Of a DNA stretch of 64,000 bases, positions 11,901 through 26,327 are shown one piece after another. A program made the translations under genes and the position numbers. This stretch comes from Lepisosteus oculatus. Taxonomy: Eukaryota > Chordata > Actinopteri > Semionotiformes > Lepisosteidae. Location of the stretch: positions 11,713,001-11,777,000 of the forward strand of contig NC_090703.1 in NCBI RefSeq assembly GCF_040954835.1. Direction: 5' to 3'. The notes beneath the pieces are model-generated. The model did not search any database, was not told the origin of the DNA, and saw only the letters and a list, made by a program, of their open reading frames with translations. Within the stretch, counting starts at the first letter, position 1. Each line of letters opens with the position of its first letter.

Positions 11901-14900
11901 CCCAGCCCTTCTGCAGCGAACCCACACACCTGCTTCTGTTTTCATTCCTGCTGAACATTGCATTTAATTGAATCCTTAATAAAATAAACAAGTTCATAAT
12001 TAGAATCCCCGCATTTTTGCTAAGTTTTAAAGTCTTGAGTTACATATGAAACACAATAGTCAAAAGGCAATATAAAACATGTTTGGGAACTTAACGGAAT
12101 TAAAACGTTCATATTAATCTGTTTGTTGGGTCAATTAAGGCTTCAAGAACGTAACAAGACTCAGCAGTAAAAAAGGTGTGTAGTTCCCCTGACCTCTGAC
12201 CTAAAGTTAAAAGCCTCTTAGACACGATAGAATGTTATTTTACAGAAATCAAGAATAGGTGCTGAATTATTTTACTGTGCCTGATATTTACAACAGACAA
12301 AATACTTGTTTGCTTTTGAAAATAAACAACATTGACATATATACACACACAAACAGAATCCTTATACACCTACAGAGAGCCACACATAAACCTCAGGCTC
12401 TCTGCCTCTCTGACACCCTGAAGGACCTTGACAAAGACAGTGTGTGCCTGAAGACTATAACGGGATCACCTACTCTCACATGATCTGCAATAAATAACAA
12501 AACATTTCTTCTGTGATAGTCTTTCGTCTTTTTTTACCCCTGAACACAGAAGCATCTTGTGCCCACCTAACGTTACGGAATTTCACAGTATGTGCTTTGT
12601 AATCTATACCATTGTTTTCTAGAAGACCTTCCTGAGCCGCTGGTCTTTAATAAATTAAATGTATATTTATGTTTAAAAAATACAGCTGCCCAGCTATGTA
12701 ACAATTGCAGTCCTAAAAGGAAGAAAATCCATCCTACATTCTACTAGTAGTGACAGGAAATCAATAGATCAGAAGCTAATACCTGAATTTAAAACATACA
12801 TTTTTACTAGGAGGGCACAATGGTATTTTGAAAAACAGCTCAGACGCTCTTTGTGATTTACAATATGATACCGTCTATTTCCACCGCCTGACTTGCTGTT
12901 AAACCTTGCTCACATGAAAAATAAAAGGAGGAAATTTCATTAAGTGGTGAAAAGCTTTGTTAATGTGAGGACTAGAGGAAAACAGATATGATGCAAAATG
13001 AACTTTTGCCCATCTGTGGGTCCACAATTATGATGAAATGAAGGAATGATGACCCAAGCTTAAACCTCTCTCACACAGAATAAACAGGTATTCAGACTAG
13101 CGAGAAACTAAGCACTGGGAAGTCTTCACCAAGCCTCACAGGGTTTAACAATAAGGGAGTAATGGGATGATTTTGTAAAGCTGCTTGACATGCAACATCT
13201 ATCAAGGGTCAACTGCAATAATGAGAAATTTCCCTTCCAACCTCCTCTTCCCCCAGCACACATGCTTTGCAGTACTTCCTTGGATATTAAACCATTAAAA
13301 ATAAATACAAGCCCCTTAGTATTACAAGAGGCTAAGAACTGAGAATTAGGCCTTAGGTTGTATTTGTAAATGTAGAGCGCGTACCAAATGTTAGATTTTA
13401 TCACATGACAAAAACAGAATGCTTTTGAACACTTCTACAGCTGAAGGCAACAAGACTTCTGTTGGGAAATTCATTTGGGCTAGGATGGACAGTCAACCAT
13501 TATCACAATGATTTTAAACATTTAAGATCCATGATATTTCACAGGCTACCTAAGAAGAAAACCAGGAATGTGGATGGGGTAGTATTGTCACATTTCATAT
13601 ATTCATAGGTCACAGAGACACCATGAATGCTGCAATATTGTCTAGAAAAAATGAAACTCCAGTATCTCTGATCTCCTCCTTACACCTTTTGAAATTAAGC
13701 ATGCACGTGATCTGCATCATGTAATGTTGGTAAAGTTAATTAAATAGCCAATTCTCGCAGAAGCCAATTAACCAGCATACCTTTGGGCTATGGGAGGAAA
13801 CCGGAGCACCTGGAGGAAACCTATGTGAACACAGGGGAAAACATACAAACTCCACACAGATAACAGCCCAGGAATTGAAACCAGGATCCCAGCACTGTGA
13901 GGCAGCAATGCTAACCAATGCACCATTGTGAACAAATTGTGCGAGACTGAATTCTGACACTTAGATATTCATTGTTAATTCATTTTTATAAGACCTTGAA
14001 CGTTGAGACTTTGAATGGTGTTATATACCATTCTTGTTGGCATCTTGAACGTGAAATAAAAGATTTGAAATAGCTTTAATTACTTTAAAAGTACTTGTTA
14101 TAGTCTACATTGTAACAAATTGATACAAATTATCCAGGTTTAACAATAACAATAAAATTAATATTGTTTCAGCTTTTATACTGCAGTTCTAAAGACTTCT
14201 TTAAGTTGTACAACCATCTTCAAACTCCAGGTCACGAAATTATAACCAAGCTTCAGGCCATCCTGTTTAACTCCAGTGACAGTTCCACGAAAATGCAATT
14301 AGTGAGCTTCCCAGACTACTTTAAATTCAGTCATAGCAGAAATTCCAGTCACAGCACAAAGCTACAATAAACTTATAAAAAAATCAATTTGCTGGTAGGG
14401 AGTTACTGTATGTTTATGCATGCATATCATCTGAATAATCTATGGGTCATTTGATTTGCTAAACAACTGTATGAAAGGATGTCAGCTGACTAAAGGAGTG
14501 ACTGTGGCAAAACTGTCTACAGCCTGATACCTCTAGCACAATTATGAATTACTACAGATCACTACATCACCTCCAGCACAGAGCCATATTACTACAGATC
14601 ACTACATCACCTCCAGCACAGAGCCATATTACTACAGATCACATCAACTTATATTGAACTCTTATAGTATTTTCTAGTGGTGACAAGCTGCTCTCTGTTG
14701 CAAATGAATTAGTTGGCCACTAATTAAAAAAAAGTAAAAAAGATTACCCCTCTAAAAACAAATTAAGTTTAACTGTTTTTATGAAGACATTCCCGCTTTA
14801 TTGGTGTACTTGTCCATGTGTCCATGCATAGTATATATTTTTTTTTAATCAAGGAATTCATGAAAGAAGGAAGTAGTATAGGACGGGAAAAGTGCCAACA

Positions 14901-17900
14901 GACTAATTTATTTTGCAATCAGTAATATGTTGAAGCACTGCACTGTAACTGGGTAAAAACATTTTGGTTTGTTTTATGGTTTAATTGGTACTTAAGAGTC
15001 CTTAAGTGCCATTATGCTTCCACTTTTGCTAATTTTTGGTCATTTTCTTCACATTTTGTCAACACAAGCACAGTCCTTAAGGAACAAAATATTTTTTGTG
15101 TTTTTCAAAATGATATGCTAAACAAAAATATTCTTCTTATACACTAGTCTTAACATTTTGCACGATAAATCCTTTAGTCAAATCAATTCTCAGGGTTCAA
15201 TTTTAGTCAATTAACATGATTTATTGCTATTTTATGTAATGTATAAGAACTAAAATTATCATAAGAGAAGGTGCAGAATAAAAGCAAGCTACTGAAAACA
15301 ACCACACTGTTGTACACATTATGAAAGTACATGCATCCAGGTTAGTGTCAAATGTAAACCACACTTTTTTAGAACTGATGGTAGAGAGGTTCTGGGCTTC
15401 TGTGTTTATAGAGCATCCACCTTTTGTTTTCTCGGACATTCCCATTATAAGAAAAACGTGGACCTACATAATGATGAGGAGGTTACAATCTTTGATAACT
15501 CAGACCTAGCACATTGATGGCACATTTTGGAATCACGCAAGTCTTAAGACCAGCTAAAAGAATACAAATGTATGTTTTATTCATGCTGTGTTAAGCATCT
15601 GGGGAAATGCCAGAGGCTTCAATTCAAAGGTAACTCTGTACTGTTTACCAAAAGATTTATTTCAATTTCCATTCTACATTTCCTTGTAGCATGTTACTAG
15701 GCATACCAAAGATCAGCTGTCCAATGATTTATCCAACATTAAGGTTAAGTCCCAGAAAAAAAAGAACACAGAGGAGTTTGTAAAACAAAGGCATCATCTA
15801 ATGAAAATATGACAAACAACAGCTAACTGCTTTCTTAAGTTAACTGTTTTTCATGCTCTGAAACCACATTTGCAAGCAAACATGATTAAAATGATTGCCC
15901 TGGGGTTGAAAGTAAATTTTGATTCCTGATTCCATGACTGCCAGTGACAGTCCACTAAATCACTGCAGACAATGCGCCCACAACAGCCCCACTTTATTAT
16001 GCTTTTAATGAAGGGACATAGGGGCAAATGACACCATTAAACCATAGGCAGGCAATAAGGAATTATTAAAGATACTAATAAAAGCAGCATGCTATAGACT
16101 ACTACAGATAATTATAGCATTTTCAGAGATGGAAGACGTGCTATTCTTCAGTGCCTGAACTCCACATTAGACACTGACTCCTGTTACATTGTGCTTTAAT
16201 AAACTTTAGGCTTCAAGAGCTACAAGCTCTTTTTATCAATTATGGAGATAAAAGAAACATTTTTCATGACTTTTTGACTACTTCTGATAATATACTAAAA
16301 GTTTCATAGCTAGAAATATCCCATTCCCTGGTGTTGACTTATTTTAAATTTTGTACAGCTGGTGAAGCCTAAAATTGACGAATGGGGATGAATAAAGCAT
16401 TTTGAACTGAAATGAAATTGCTTTGTAATGGGATCTTACCTGTTTCTTGCATTTAGTTTTTTTTTTTCAGAAACTATACCTATGATAACGATATTATGTA
16501 GTATCTTTTTTTAAAAAGTGAAAATCTTTTGGATATAAAATGTTATTTCCTCCAATCGGGAATTCCTGAAGTATGGAGCAAGAAAAATGTAAATGCATTT
16601 AATGATCTCAACTCACCACCTAGGTACTAATATAAGACAGCTTATGAAAAGACAGTAACTAGCATATCTCAAGAAAGTCTCATACAAAAAGATTGATGGG
16701 AATAGAGACTGAAATACCCCAGACTCCGACAAGGGACTCGTCAGATTCCTCAAGGGTCAGTTGGCTGAGGCACACACAGCCTGCCTGTACTGCTCCTGAA
16801 ATGCTGGTAAATGGACACTACAGCTTTAAACATCAGCACATAATCTGTTAACTGTCTAACAGCATTTGATTTATGATATGCACATCCCAAGTACAATAAA
16901 GCTTGGGATAATAAAGCACAATATAAATGTGTATAGCAGCCGATATGACAGTCAATGAATGACGTTGTAGTCACATTGATACATATGGGACGGGATACTT
17001 ACCTGGAATATTAAAATGCCACTTTTGACACAGGAAACTAATTCATTTCTATCCTTGGACTAAACAAGAGATGTCAGCTAAGCTGCACTCGCACACTTGT
17101 TTAAGTTTTAGTTAACAACATAAACAAGTAGAAATTATGCATTTTGGCTCATATAGCCTGTTTAATAGTAGAAAATTGATCTAAGGATCTTATATAGCTG
17201 TTTCGTGAAAGAAGCCAGGATATTGGCTTCAGCAACATAGCAGAGTACCTTGTTCCCTGCTCCCACAACCCTTGGCATAAAGAAGTTCCTGTTCTCATGC
17301 ATCACGTTGCATGCAAAACATGCATCATCATTGAGATTAAAAGGGAATGTATTCCTCTAAGTAATAACTGCTTTATTTATTAATAGAATGATGCTATATA
17401 AGCAATCAAGTTTAATTTGAAAACTAATTCCAAACAACTTCTAAAACAGGAGTAAAATATTGCAGAGCAAAGGAAATTTTAACCATGCATTTAAAATGGT
17501 GAGAATTATCATTGATGACTTTCATAATTTAGGAATGATTCATTTTTTAATTATTTTTAATCTATTAAAAATGACTTTTTGTTTAAAAGATGTACATGAT
17601 TATGATATTAGTTGACTTATTGCTAAAAGCGAACAGTGCCATCTACTGCTCAGGAAATAAAAAAATGTTATCATGTGATACCATAATATATGCAGAATGT
17701 AAACATACATATGTAAAACTTATGGTATTAAAGTGAAGCTTTTTCAGCATCTCGCTTTTGAAAAACATTATCCACATCTAAAGCTACTTAGCTACAGTAC
17801 CACAATAAGGTCACATGTTGTTTATCTGTCTGGCACACAGCAATGCAGAGGAGTTTTTAAATCCTAGGTAGGAGATATGTACACTACTGCTGTGCTATGA

Positions 17901-20900
17901 TTCACTGGCTCCATTATAGAAGTGTTTTCAATGATTAAATGTAAAAGCACCTGCTAAACAAGAGCTTTAAGTAACATCCCTAATGATGATAAACACCCCT
18001 TTTAAGGGTAAATAGCACACACTACCTTTCTCAGAATGTTCAAGTAACATTTCATGTTATTGGCTGAAAAACACACAACTGCTCGACCTCACTTTGTCCC
18101 CCTTTTATTGGTTCTGTCTTTATTTTTTACTCTAAAAAGACAAACACGGCGGTAATCTGTTAAAAGCATCTAGATGAGCTTATTTAAGGACATAAGGAAC
18201 TTTACACACAAATAGGGGACATTCATCCCATCTAGTCTGGATGATTGAAACACCTGGACACATCAGTGATCGAACTCAAGGCCTCACACATGCAAAGCTT
18301 ACACTGTACCACTGAGCTACATCTCTGACACCCGGTTTAATTGGCTGTCTGCTTTGACAAATTAAGACTGCTGCACTGACTACCTTGCACAATAATCCTG
18401 GTGTTCCATCTGTTGCATAAAACATGATGAAACATTCTCATGCTGTACCATGCATTCCTCCACTTAGTCTCATGCAGTGTCATCTACTTTGCAAAACCTA
18501 ATGTGACTGATTAATTATTTATGATGACTGCTGTTGCAATGATAAATACCACTATTTTGTCTCTACTTAGGAATGGACCAATCGACCTAGGTACAGTGTA
18601 GTACACGTAAATCCATTTTAACACATGAATGTTTACTGTTTTATCATAAATATCACAAAAATCTGCTCTGTACAACAATAACAACACAATGGTTTCTGTG
18701 ATCCTCAGTGCTCTGCCTTTACTCTACCTCATGTTTCAGATTAAAATAGCTTGGCTTTTTATTCTTCGTTGCATCATTTTAAAGACATCCTGTAATCTGT
18801 TTTCTCATCTTTTATCTCCTGCTGGTAAATCACACATTATTCTACTTTTTATCTGTGTCCTCAGGTACGCAGAGTAATTAGAATGGGAATTAGTTTCAGT
18901 GTTATCACCCTAAACCGCTGTGAACAAGTTTCTAATCCAGGGGAGCTCCAGAAATACTGGAGCTGAAATAAACATCCTGAATTTTTTCACAGGAGCACAT
19001 ATAGAAAAGTGAGCGTTTGCCAGTGTCATACCTATGGGCAACCCCAGCGAACACCAGACTAAGAGAACGTTATCAACAATAAGTATCGCTTAGACTGAGA
19101 AATCATAATCCACATTTTGCACTCCTGATCCCGTGTGTGTGAGGGGGCAGGGAAGTCTGGGGGGGGGTAACTTGTCTTACTGATAGCACAGTGAGCACTT
19201 GAACCCAAAGGAAAACATTTATTTAGATGGCCCTTTTCAAGCTTGAAGTTTTAAAAATGTTGCTTAGAATGTATAACATGTATCAGGTATATAGCTGCTG
19301 CAAATGTCATGAATCGAGTCTTTCGGGCAATCGGGTGATTGCTTTGCAAACATATGCTTTGCCCCGACTGGATTTGCTGTCCTGATGAGGATTATTCTAT
19401 TCTACACAGAGTAGCAGGTTATAAATGAATGACATTCTCCCTTTTTGAATATTCATAGGGAATTAGAACACCAGTAGGAGGTTGTGTTGCCCCACAGAAA
19501 GCAGCTAATCAAAACTTGGCTCCTCGACAGTCATCAGCAGCATGTGCAATAATAATTATTATCAGTCTTATCTTCAGCGCTAAGAGGGTAATGAGAAAGA
19601 TACATTTAATTTACTCTTGAATGCCTGAAACAATTCCAGCAGCTCATAAGAGCTGCTGTATAGTCCACAGTATGACAGTGGAGACTTTTCATTCTTTCTT
19701 TGAAAAGGAACAGAGGAAACAAATATAAACACAGGTTTAAATGTACACATATGTTCTTCATGGGTAGGGAGAGTGATAGCAGGCTGTGCAGGAGCTGAAT
19801 GGATTCAGATAACATCATGGGAGAGCAGACACCGAGACCGAGGGAACATCAGAACCTGAATTTTAAATAGCACAAAGACACAAAACACCACTTTTTCCTG
19901 ATGAGAGCTTGAGTTTTTGGTGCTATTGAAATAAGTCTCCGACCTTTCCACACTGACCTCTAACCTCTGCACCTGTATGTTAACCCTGTTAATTACAACT
20001 GCTCCATCTCACAGCATGTAGCACACTATCATTGATGTGCAGCTCAAAGCTTAAAGTTATTTTTTTTATATCAGGATACTGATATATTTAATTTTGATCA
20101 TTTGAGAATAAGTTGAAGGCTGTCTGCTATAATTGCATTATATGTAATAACTGCATCCTTCCATTTGTCTTGCTGCTCTGTTCAACTCTTTCCAGAATCT
20201 GTCATCTCGCCAGGAGCTCCATAACGTAAAGCACATTACTGTTAATGATAATAGGGTGTAGTAAATTAAATCCGGGGAAAGTCTGTCAACAACTGAAAGA
20301 CTTTGGTGCTGACCCTCACTGCAATGCTAGGAGCCCAAGATGAATGTAAACCACATTTTTATTTCTACTGATATTTCATATTCCCCTCTGAAGTCATGGA
20401 ATAACTAGACCTACAGGATACTGCATCAGTCTTTGCAAACCAGCCCATGGTTCATACTGAATTTTTGCACAGAAAGAAACAAAAGCCTGACATTTCTGAA
20501 ACAGCATGCTCACTATTCCGTGCTGTTGAAGTGTGTCAAATGCTTTTTATTTTATCAGGAAGAAAATAAATGCCTTAAATTAGTGCTAAACAAGATTTCA
20601 ATTACAGATACCAGAGAACCAGAAAACAGTGAAAGTGCTGTTGAGAAAGGCTCATTCAAAGCATTTTATTTTTAAGATGTAAAATAACATGTTAAATTAC
20701 ATTAGCTTTGTTATTTTACATGTTACTTTGTTATTAACTTTGATTCTCCTTTTACTAAATTATCATTTTTGTTAACAGCAGTCAGGTAGTGTTTTGCGCT
20801 AGGCTCACTTGGGTGGATGTGAGTGACAGTTTGAGCCTAGTGAGCTTTTAATGAAGCATGACTCTTAAGACACCTTTTTCTTAATTCACCAACTCTTGAG

Positions 20901-23900
20901 TTTCATGGAATGTACTCACAAAAGAGAAAACACATACAAAAACATTGTTTCAGAATATTCCAAAGATGTGCACTTTGTAAAAAAGAAACTGATTTTCCTC
21001 CTGAACAAGACAGAGAATATTTTCTAGAACTCAGTAATTTAGCACTCCCAGATCCGAGTGAATCATTTTAGACACAACAACAGCTTTTTATTACAGGGTG
21101 ACTGATGAAATCTCACGTTAACAGACTCGTGTACTAAGCCTAAACTACTCTTCACTAACACTAAAATCATTTAACACATTGGGTTGTACTGACCTCTGTT
21201 GGACTACAGCTTTACAACCAAAAACATGTCTGTTCCACCTGTTTTTATTTACTGATTTTCCCTTCCTAAGAGAAATATAAATTATTTTGCAATCTACATC
21301 TGGAAAATTTAACTCCATGCCAAGTACACAGGACATCAGGTTTGCAGTACTAAGGTCTATCTAATCTCAGTAAGATGACACCTTTGAACACATTAAAAAA
21401 ATTGGTAGCACAGTTGAGGCTTCATGTAAAGCAACTACAAGGAGCATTTCACACTTATTTCAGAAACACATAGCCCCCCCGAGCACAGAAATGAACACTG
21501 AAAAGCAATAAAATTCATTACAGCTGACCATGCCAGACTTTCATGACTCTTCAGATGGGTTACTGTGAAACGAACTGGAACTTGTAGGTACGATAAACAC
21601 CACTACAGAAAATGGAAACTGTCTTTCACATGCTGAGTATATTTATTGAAACTGAGTGCCTTTAGACATCTCTGTGTTTCTTTTGCTGTGTGTGTTGTTG
21701 ATGCAGTGCTATAGAGAGGGCACCTCATCCTGTTTAGAACCATTTCATCGTATCATCCATTGCGTGTGAGGCAGATCATGACGGACAGGAAAAACACTCC
21801 CAAAAATAGATGAAGAGTCTTTCAGAGCTGATTAACTTGGACAGGTCAGCAGATCTGGAAAATGAGCCATTTCTCCAAGCGTAAAGGACATAAAAAAAGA
21901 AGATATGTTACATTATCAGACAAAAAAAAACAGATAACCTTCGGCTTTCTTTGAAATGAGACTTGCTGATCTCCTTCCAGCACAATCTCCTCTCAGAACA
22001 CTTTCTGAAAGACAGCATACATAAAGTCATAAAGACTGAAGGATGTGGGGAACAATCTTTAGCTTTCTGTTTAAGTATCCATTTCCACAGTCATCAAAAG
22101 ACATCACACAAATACTACTGGACACTCTTCCCTTGCTCTTCCGGATTTGCTGTACAATACTTCAGACAGGTTGATGAGAGCTGTTACCAAACAGAAGACG
22201 CATACAATTCCTCAATACAAGTTCTTAAAATTTAGAGGCTGTGAATTTCACATTTCTGAATACAGAACGCATAGGATCTAAAATAAAATAAAAATTCAGA
22301 TCCTCCATTAGATTGCAGGGATGAATTTATCCTTTCAGGGCAGCATCACAAGAAAAAACTGGTTGTGAGGATTCTAGCTATTTGGATGTGAAAGCAGTCA
22401 ACTCACATGAGGTGTGTGATAGATAAGGACAGGAGTAGTATAGCATGTACAAACCCCAGGGTTGAGCAGAAATGGAAAACAAAGGTATTGTGTCCTTGGC
22501 CTGTAAAACCTAAAGCCATCCTTCTCAATGATCATACTGGTTTTTGAAAGCAGAACAACAATAACTGCCTTTGCTGAAAATAGGGGAAAAAAAACTAGAC
22601 AGCCAGTCTATGAGAAACCAACTACTCAATCTTCATTCACAGCAACCCTACAGACATGAGTGAGGATTCTGAGAATCAGTGATGCGTTAAGTTTGATAAT
22701 CTGTATTTCATGCAAAAAAAACAAGAATTGGGTGGCTTTTGAGGGGAAAAACATGTATTCTCCATACCTGTAACCTTTCCAGGACTTTAACACCTATTCT
22801 TTTCTTATTCCCTTCTTCCTGATGCTGTTTAAGATTAACTCATGATGACAGTGATGATAAAAAAATTTTAATTGCAAAAATTGAGGAATTTCCTTTGAAT
22901 TCCAAAGAAGAAACCATCTCAAACTTAAGGATTGTCAGAAATAAAGCAATCATCTATCCACACAAAAAACTAAAAGTCTGATGAAGAATGCAATAAAAAT
23001 CATCAACAGAACAACAGTATGTTCTCCTATGTGAGTTAACTGTAGCTGTACTTACAACATATTAACTTGATGATGCTACTGTATGCCACAAAGCTCAGCA
23101 CTCAAGAAGATGTGCAGATGTATTGTACTATTCCAAGTTAAATTTTCATGCCTTTTCTGTGAGAATATAGTGAAGCTAATTTCCAAATCAATACTCAGAG
23201 GAAAGCGGGGGTTGACTTTTTACTTTATTAAAATCTGCTATGGCTTCAAAGCACTGTATTTAATTAAAAAGGCTGTAAATGGGAGGAGAGAGATACAATG
23301 TAAAGCGATCTGTCATACAGGGCTTTAATTACAGCTTTGAAGCTCAATCTCTAGAGCTCTTATTAAATACTGTAACCTAACAGAAGGTCAGTTAACCTTT
23401 ATCTAATTACTGACCTAGTATCTCGGGGATGTAAAAGGGCTTTCTAAAGGAGTAGAAAAAAACTGTTACAGAGCGAACATGAATGCATGTCATGGACAAA
23501 ATCCAGTCCTGTGAAAGAATTAAATACAAGGGGAAATCAAGAAAATATACAAACTGCCAAAGTTCAAACTCTAAACATAATAGATTACACTCTCCTTCAA
23601 ACAAGAGGTCCATGAGACAAAAGGATGGTAAATGCATGCGACATTCAAAGAGCAAACAGGACACTTCATCTACTTAATGATCTAAAATATTTAAAAGCAG
23701 AATGGGTGTCTTTTACAGCACATTTTCCATGTGCCTGCTATTATTTACCAAGGGCAGCCACAGTAAAACACTTGAAGCAACAAGAACATCCCCCGCTCAT
23801 TAAGCCTTGTAGCAACTCCAGGGATTCTGAGAGGGAGTTGTGCTTTATCGGCCTTGAGATGCTGCACCGCAAAAGATGTTAATTCTCCTCTGTAGTCCAC

Positions 23901-26327
23901 CTATTGACATTTCACACTTGATCAACTCATTACTTTTCCTCTGTCGCCACGCTTTACAATGAAATGCCTTCGCTACACAAATCAAAGGAGTAGTATCAAA
24001 ACACTATCGAATGCTAAATTACACATCTGCATGTGTTAACCTGAGGTTCAGGAGTGTCACCATGGATCAACAAAGCCAGTAACACGCCAGATACAGATGA
24101 TTAAGGCAGAAATCACACATCTAGAAATTGTCATTGACTTGCTTTAAAAAGTAATAAATTTCATGGGTGGTTTTAACTAGCCTTAATACATCTTAGTGGA
24201 GAATTCCTTAAATTCTTGAAGTCATGAAGCCATGAAGTACTCTGGACTATCTGACAGCACCATGGGTGTGTAATTTATTGCAATGGCATTTAAATGTGCC
24301 ATTTCATGTTTAATAGTAAAATACACAATGCATGTGCTTTGCTATTATATTAAAAACAACAAAGATGACAGCTACAATGGCTGTCTGGCAGCATCAGCCA
24401 CTATTACTGGCATTAATATTTGACATTATCCACACGGCACCTGCAATAAAAGCCTGGGAGCCCCTGAAATGCCAAGTCCTTAGAGAAACATCTGTGTTGC
24501 CTCAGTAGGAAACTGCCAGGCTGCTACACTATTAAATTAATTCACTGAGGGCTCAGATGGAGTGGAAATCAGAAATATGTAGTTCTTGAAGACCCCAGCT
24601 GGCCACCGCTGCCTTAGTGTACAACCACAGTTATTTTGATTATGCCCTTATGGATTTATTACAAACTTATTGTCTGCTTTATTCGGAATAGAAAGTATTC
24701 ATTTGGTTTTATATTTCTGTGGGGCACAATACAGTGTAATAAACAGCTTGATGTTTCATGTAGTTCAGGCTTAGGTCTGTAGGTTTCTATGCAGTTTTAG
24801 AAGGCTGTATAATCAATTGAATTAATCATACATGTTGTTGCCACAACAGCTAAAGGGAATCAGGGCAACAACACAGTGCCATCTCCACCATCTGCTCTAC
24901 AAGCTCTACAACCTTGAATTAGCTGGAGCTGATGCATTTCCATTCCTGTTTTAACAAGGAGCCTGATCATGAATTTTAGATGTTTCATTAATCAGCACCC
25001 GCTCTCCATTTTACAAGTGCAGTGTTCGACAACATTTTAAAGTTACAATCATCAACCGTCAATCAAGACAAAAGTATTCTATTTATCTATGCATGCATCA
25101 CTTAACCTTTTCAATATGAATAATGTATTTTACTCTGACAAGCTGCAATGTGGCTGCCACATTCCTTAGAGTAGAAAATGAAGCACAAGAGACATACGGA
25201 AACATGAAAAATATATTTTGCTTGTCGTCTTAACGATATTTTGAGCATTATAGGTCAATCTTTCAGGCTTTTTTAAACTTTATTGGGTATTCCCAAAAAG
25301 CCATGACATTGATGAGCGTGTTGAAGATGAGCTTATGTTCTACTAATGATTATAATATCTTATTAATAATAGTAATTGTATTATATTGTCTGTATACACA
25401 TATAAATAACAATAGCAGTGGTTCTTAGTAGCAGATCATGGATTGATTTTTCTTATTTCTGTACAATGTTTGATAAGTGTCGCACTCCGGTTCACCAAAG
25501 GTTTCAAAGCAATAATCAGGGAGCTTATTGCCTGTACAGGCATTCACTACAGCGTAATCACTGAGTTGACATTTTCAAACAATGTCGTTGTGTGGATTCA
25601 ACAGCTCTAATAGCTCTGGAGTCAGGCCTAATAACTACCCGAGGACCTCAGGTGAAAAGGTTACCTTCACAGTTTTGTCCATGGAGGCAGACAGCAGGAG
25701 GTGACTGAACTGTGGTACTGGGCACCACTGCACAGTGTTCACAGGTCCCTGATGAGCCTGGATATGGAGCCGGGCATGTCTCGGGAGTTCTGTTCTGCCA
25801 GTCTTTCGTCCCAGATACGGCCGGACGCTATCAGACACCTCAGTGAGCAGCTTGGAGTCTGTGGCCCCTGCTGCAGGAATCTCAGTCTGTAGGGCTGTCT
25901 CTGTGTCATGCTCAGGCATCTGTCCCATCCTCTGCCTCTTGGGCACGTATGGCTTCACGGCTCCCACTGCAACCTGAGGCCTCTTCCGAGCAATCGCGTC
26001 CCCCAAGCCCCGAGACAGCAGAGCGGAGGACTGCAATCCCTGAGTGCTGCTTTTCAAACCCACTGGAGCAGCCCAGGGGGTAGAACTGATCTCCTGGGGC
26101 CAGTCAGGAGGGAGGTCCCTGTGTGGTATTTCTGTCCCTCTAGGCTGGAGGGCGGATGCTGAACAAAAAGCGTCTCCATGACTTACTGCCTTGACGTCCA
26201 TCTTTGCAAAGTGAGAAGCACAGGGCAGCTGGGAATCCACACTTGCACTTTTAGGGAGCGCAGCCTGTGTCAAGTCATCGTCACTGTCAGAATCTTCGTA
26301 TGCTACAAGGGAACTCATAGCCCCCTA
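5769..26327 (-). CDS. WDR25: WDR25, WD repeat protein 25 (5' part of gene)
   Basis: Two coding exons are visible: 26318-25665 (218 codons, phase 0 end) and 5916-5769 (49 codons plus one base). The N terminus begins MSSLVAYEDSDSDDD, the acidic serine/aspartate opening known from vertebrate WDR25, followed by a low-complexity linker of about 150 residues. WD40 blades begin near residue 185 (AHQGPVNTVQWCPV, then SASMDKTVKVWD across the splice) and continue in the second exon (SSHTEAVRDACWAPGG, LSGSFDSTAQLTDVETG). Acceptor 26328-26329 leaves a 9-nt 5' UTR before the ATG, so an upstream non-coding exon is expected. The remaining beta-propeller exons were not found in 1-5768 and should lie left of the window. 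The family is a WD40 propeller scaffold with no well-established biochemical role. Assignment is by recalled similarity to human WDR25 and by synteny with WARS1. Confidence 0.93.
7785..7798 (+). promoter_or_regulatory. CTCF-like motif
   Basis: TCACTAGGTGGCAG differs from the CTCF core consensus CCASYAGRKGGCRS only at the first base. It lies in the WDR25 intron. Motif match only. Confidence 0.35.
11173..11715 (-). other. Unrecognised 180-codon frame in WDR25 intron
   Basis: An uninterrupted minus-strand frame starting MAIVCGNDFYACQKC. It is cysteine-rich near its start but has no repeated CXXC pattern that defines a zinc finger. No splice context, domain or homologue is recognised. It is on the same strand as WDR25. 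It is probably chance or a decayed element, but it is the longest intronic frame outside the retrotransposon. Confidence 0.15.
13740..13925. repeat. Dispersed fish repeat (gggaggaaaccggagcacc type)
   Basis: Contains ccaattaaccagcatac, gggaggaaaccggagcacc, acaaactccacacagata, gaaaccaggatcccagc and ctgtgaggcagcaatgctaa in that order, a widespread repeat in fish genomes. The frame across 13736-13960 is explained by it. Confidence 0.7.
14548..14642. repeat. 40-bp tandem repeat, about 2.4 copies
   Basis: The unit actacagatcactacatcac followed by ctccagcacagagccatatt recurs with period 40 at 14551, 14591 and 14631 (partial). The repeated parts are nearly identical. Confidence 0.85.
17635..17649 (-). 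promoter_or_regulatory. CTCF-like motif
   Basis: On the minus strand GCAGTAGATGGCACT matches CCASYAGRKGGCRSY at all but the first base. Intronic in WDR25. Motif match only. Confidence 0.35.
18190..18332 (-). repeat. tRNA-Ala-derived SINE fragment
   Basis: Read on the minus strand, the head (about 18329-18258) resembles tRNA-Ala: an A box in gatgtagctcagtggta, an anticodon-loop-like ctttgcatg (TGC) and a B box in gagttcgatca. The T stem and acceptor stem do not pair well. A non-tRNA body follows (ccagactagatgggatgaat), as in a SINE. It is not expected to be a working tRNA gene. Confidence 0.6.
25665..26327 (-). CDS. WDR25: WDR25 first coding exon
   Basis: The ATG is at 26318-26316. The acceptor (minus strand ttcatccacctcag) ends at 26328 and the donor GTAACC follows residue 218 (...MDKTVK). 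It encodes the disordered N-terminal region and the first WD40 strands. Confidence 0.92.

Larger units (their letters stand above)
5917..25664 (-). other. WDR25: Large WDR25 intron, about 19.7 kb
   Basis: Mostly AT-rich sequence with scattered repeat remnants listed separately. No additional exon of WDR25 and no recognisable nested gene were found. The longest frame is 180 codons on the minus strand at 11715-11173 and has no domain I recognise. Segments at 10780-10830 (ggacgaaccgaatggcc) and 17200-17340 look like 3' tails of old retroposons. Vertebrate introns of this size often carry conserved non-coding elements, but that cannot be judged from a single sequence. Confidence 0.8.

Noticed and set aside
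18258..18329. A functional tRNA-Ala gene
   Set aside because: The acceptor and T stems do not pair and a SINE-like body follows.
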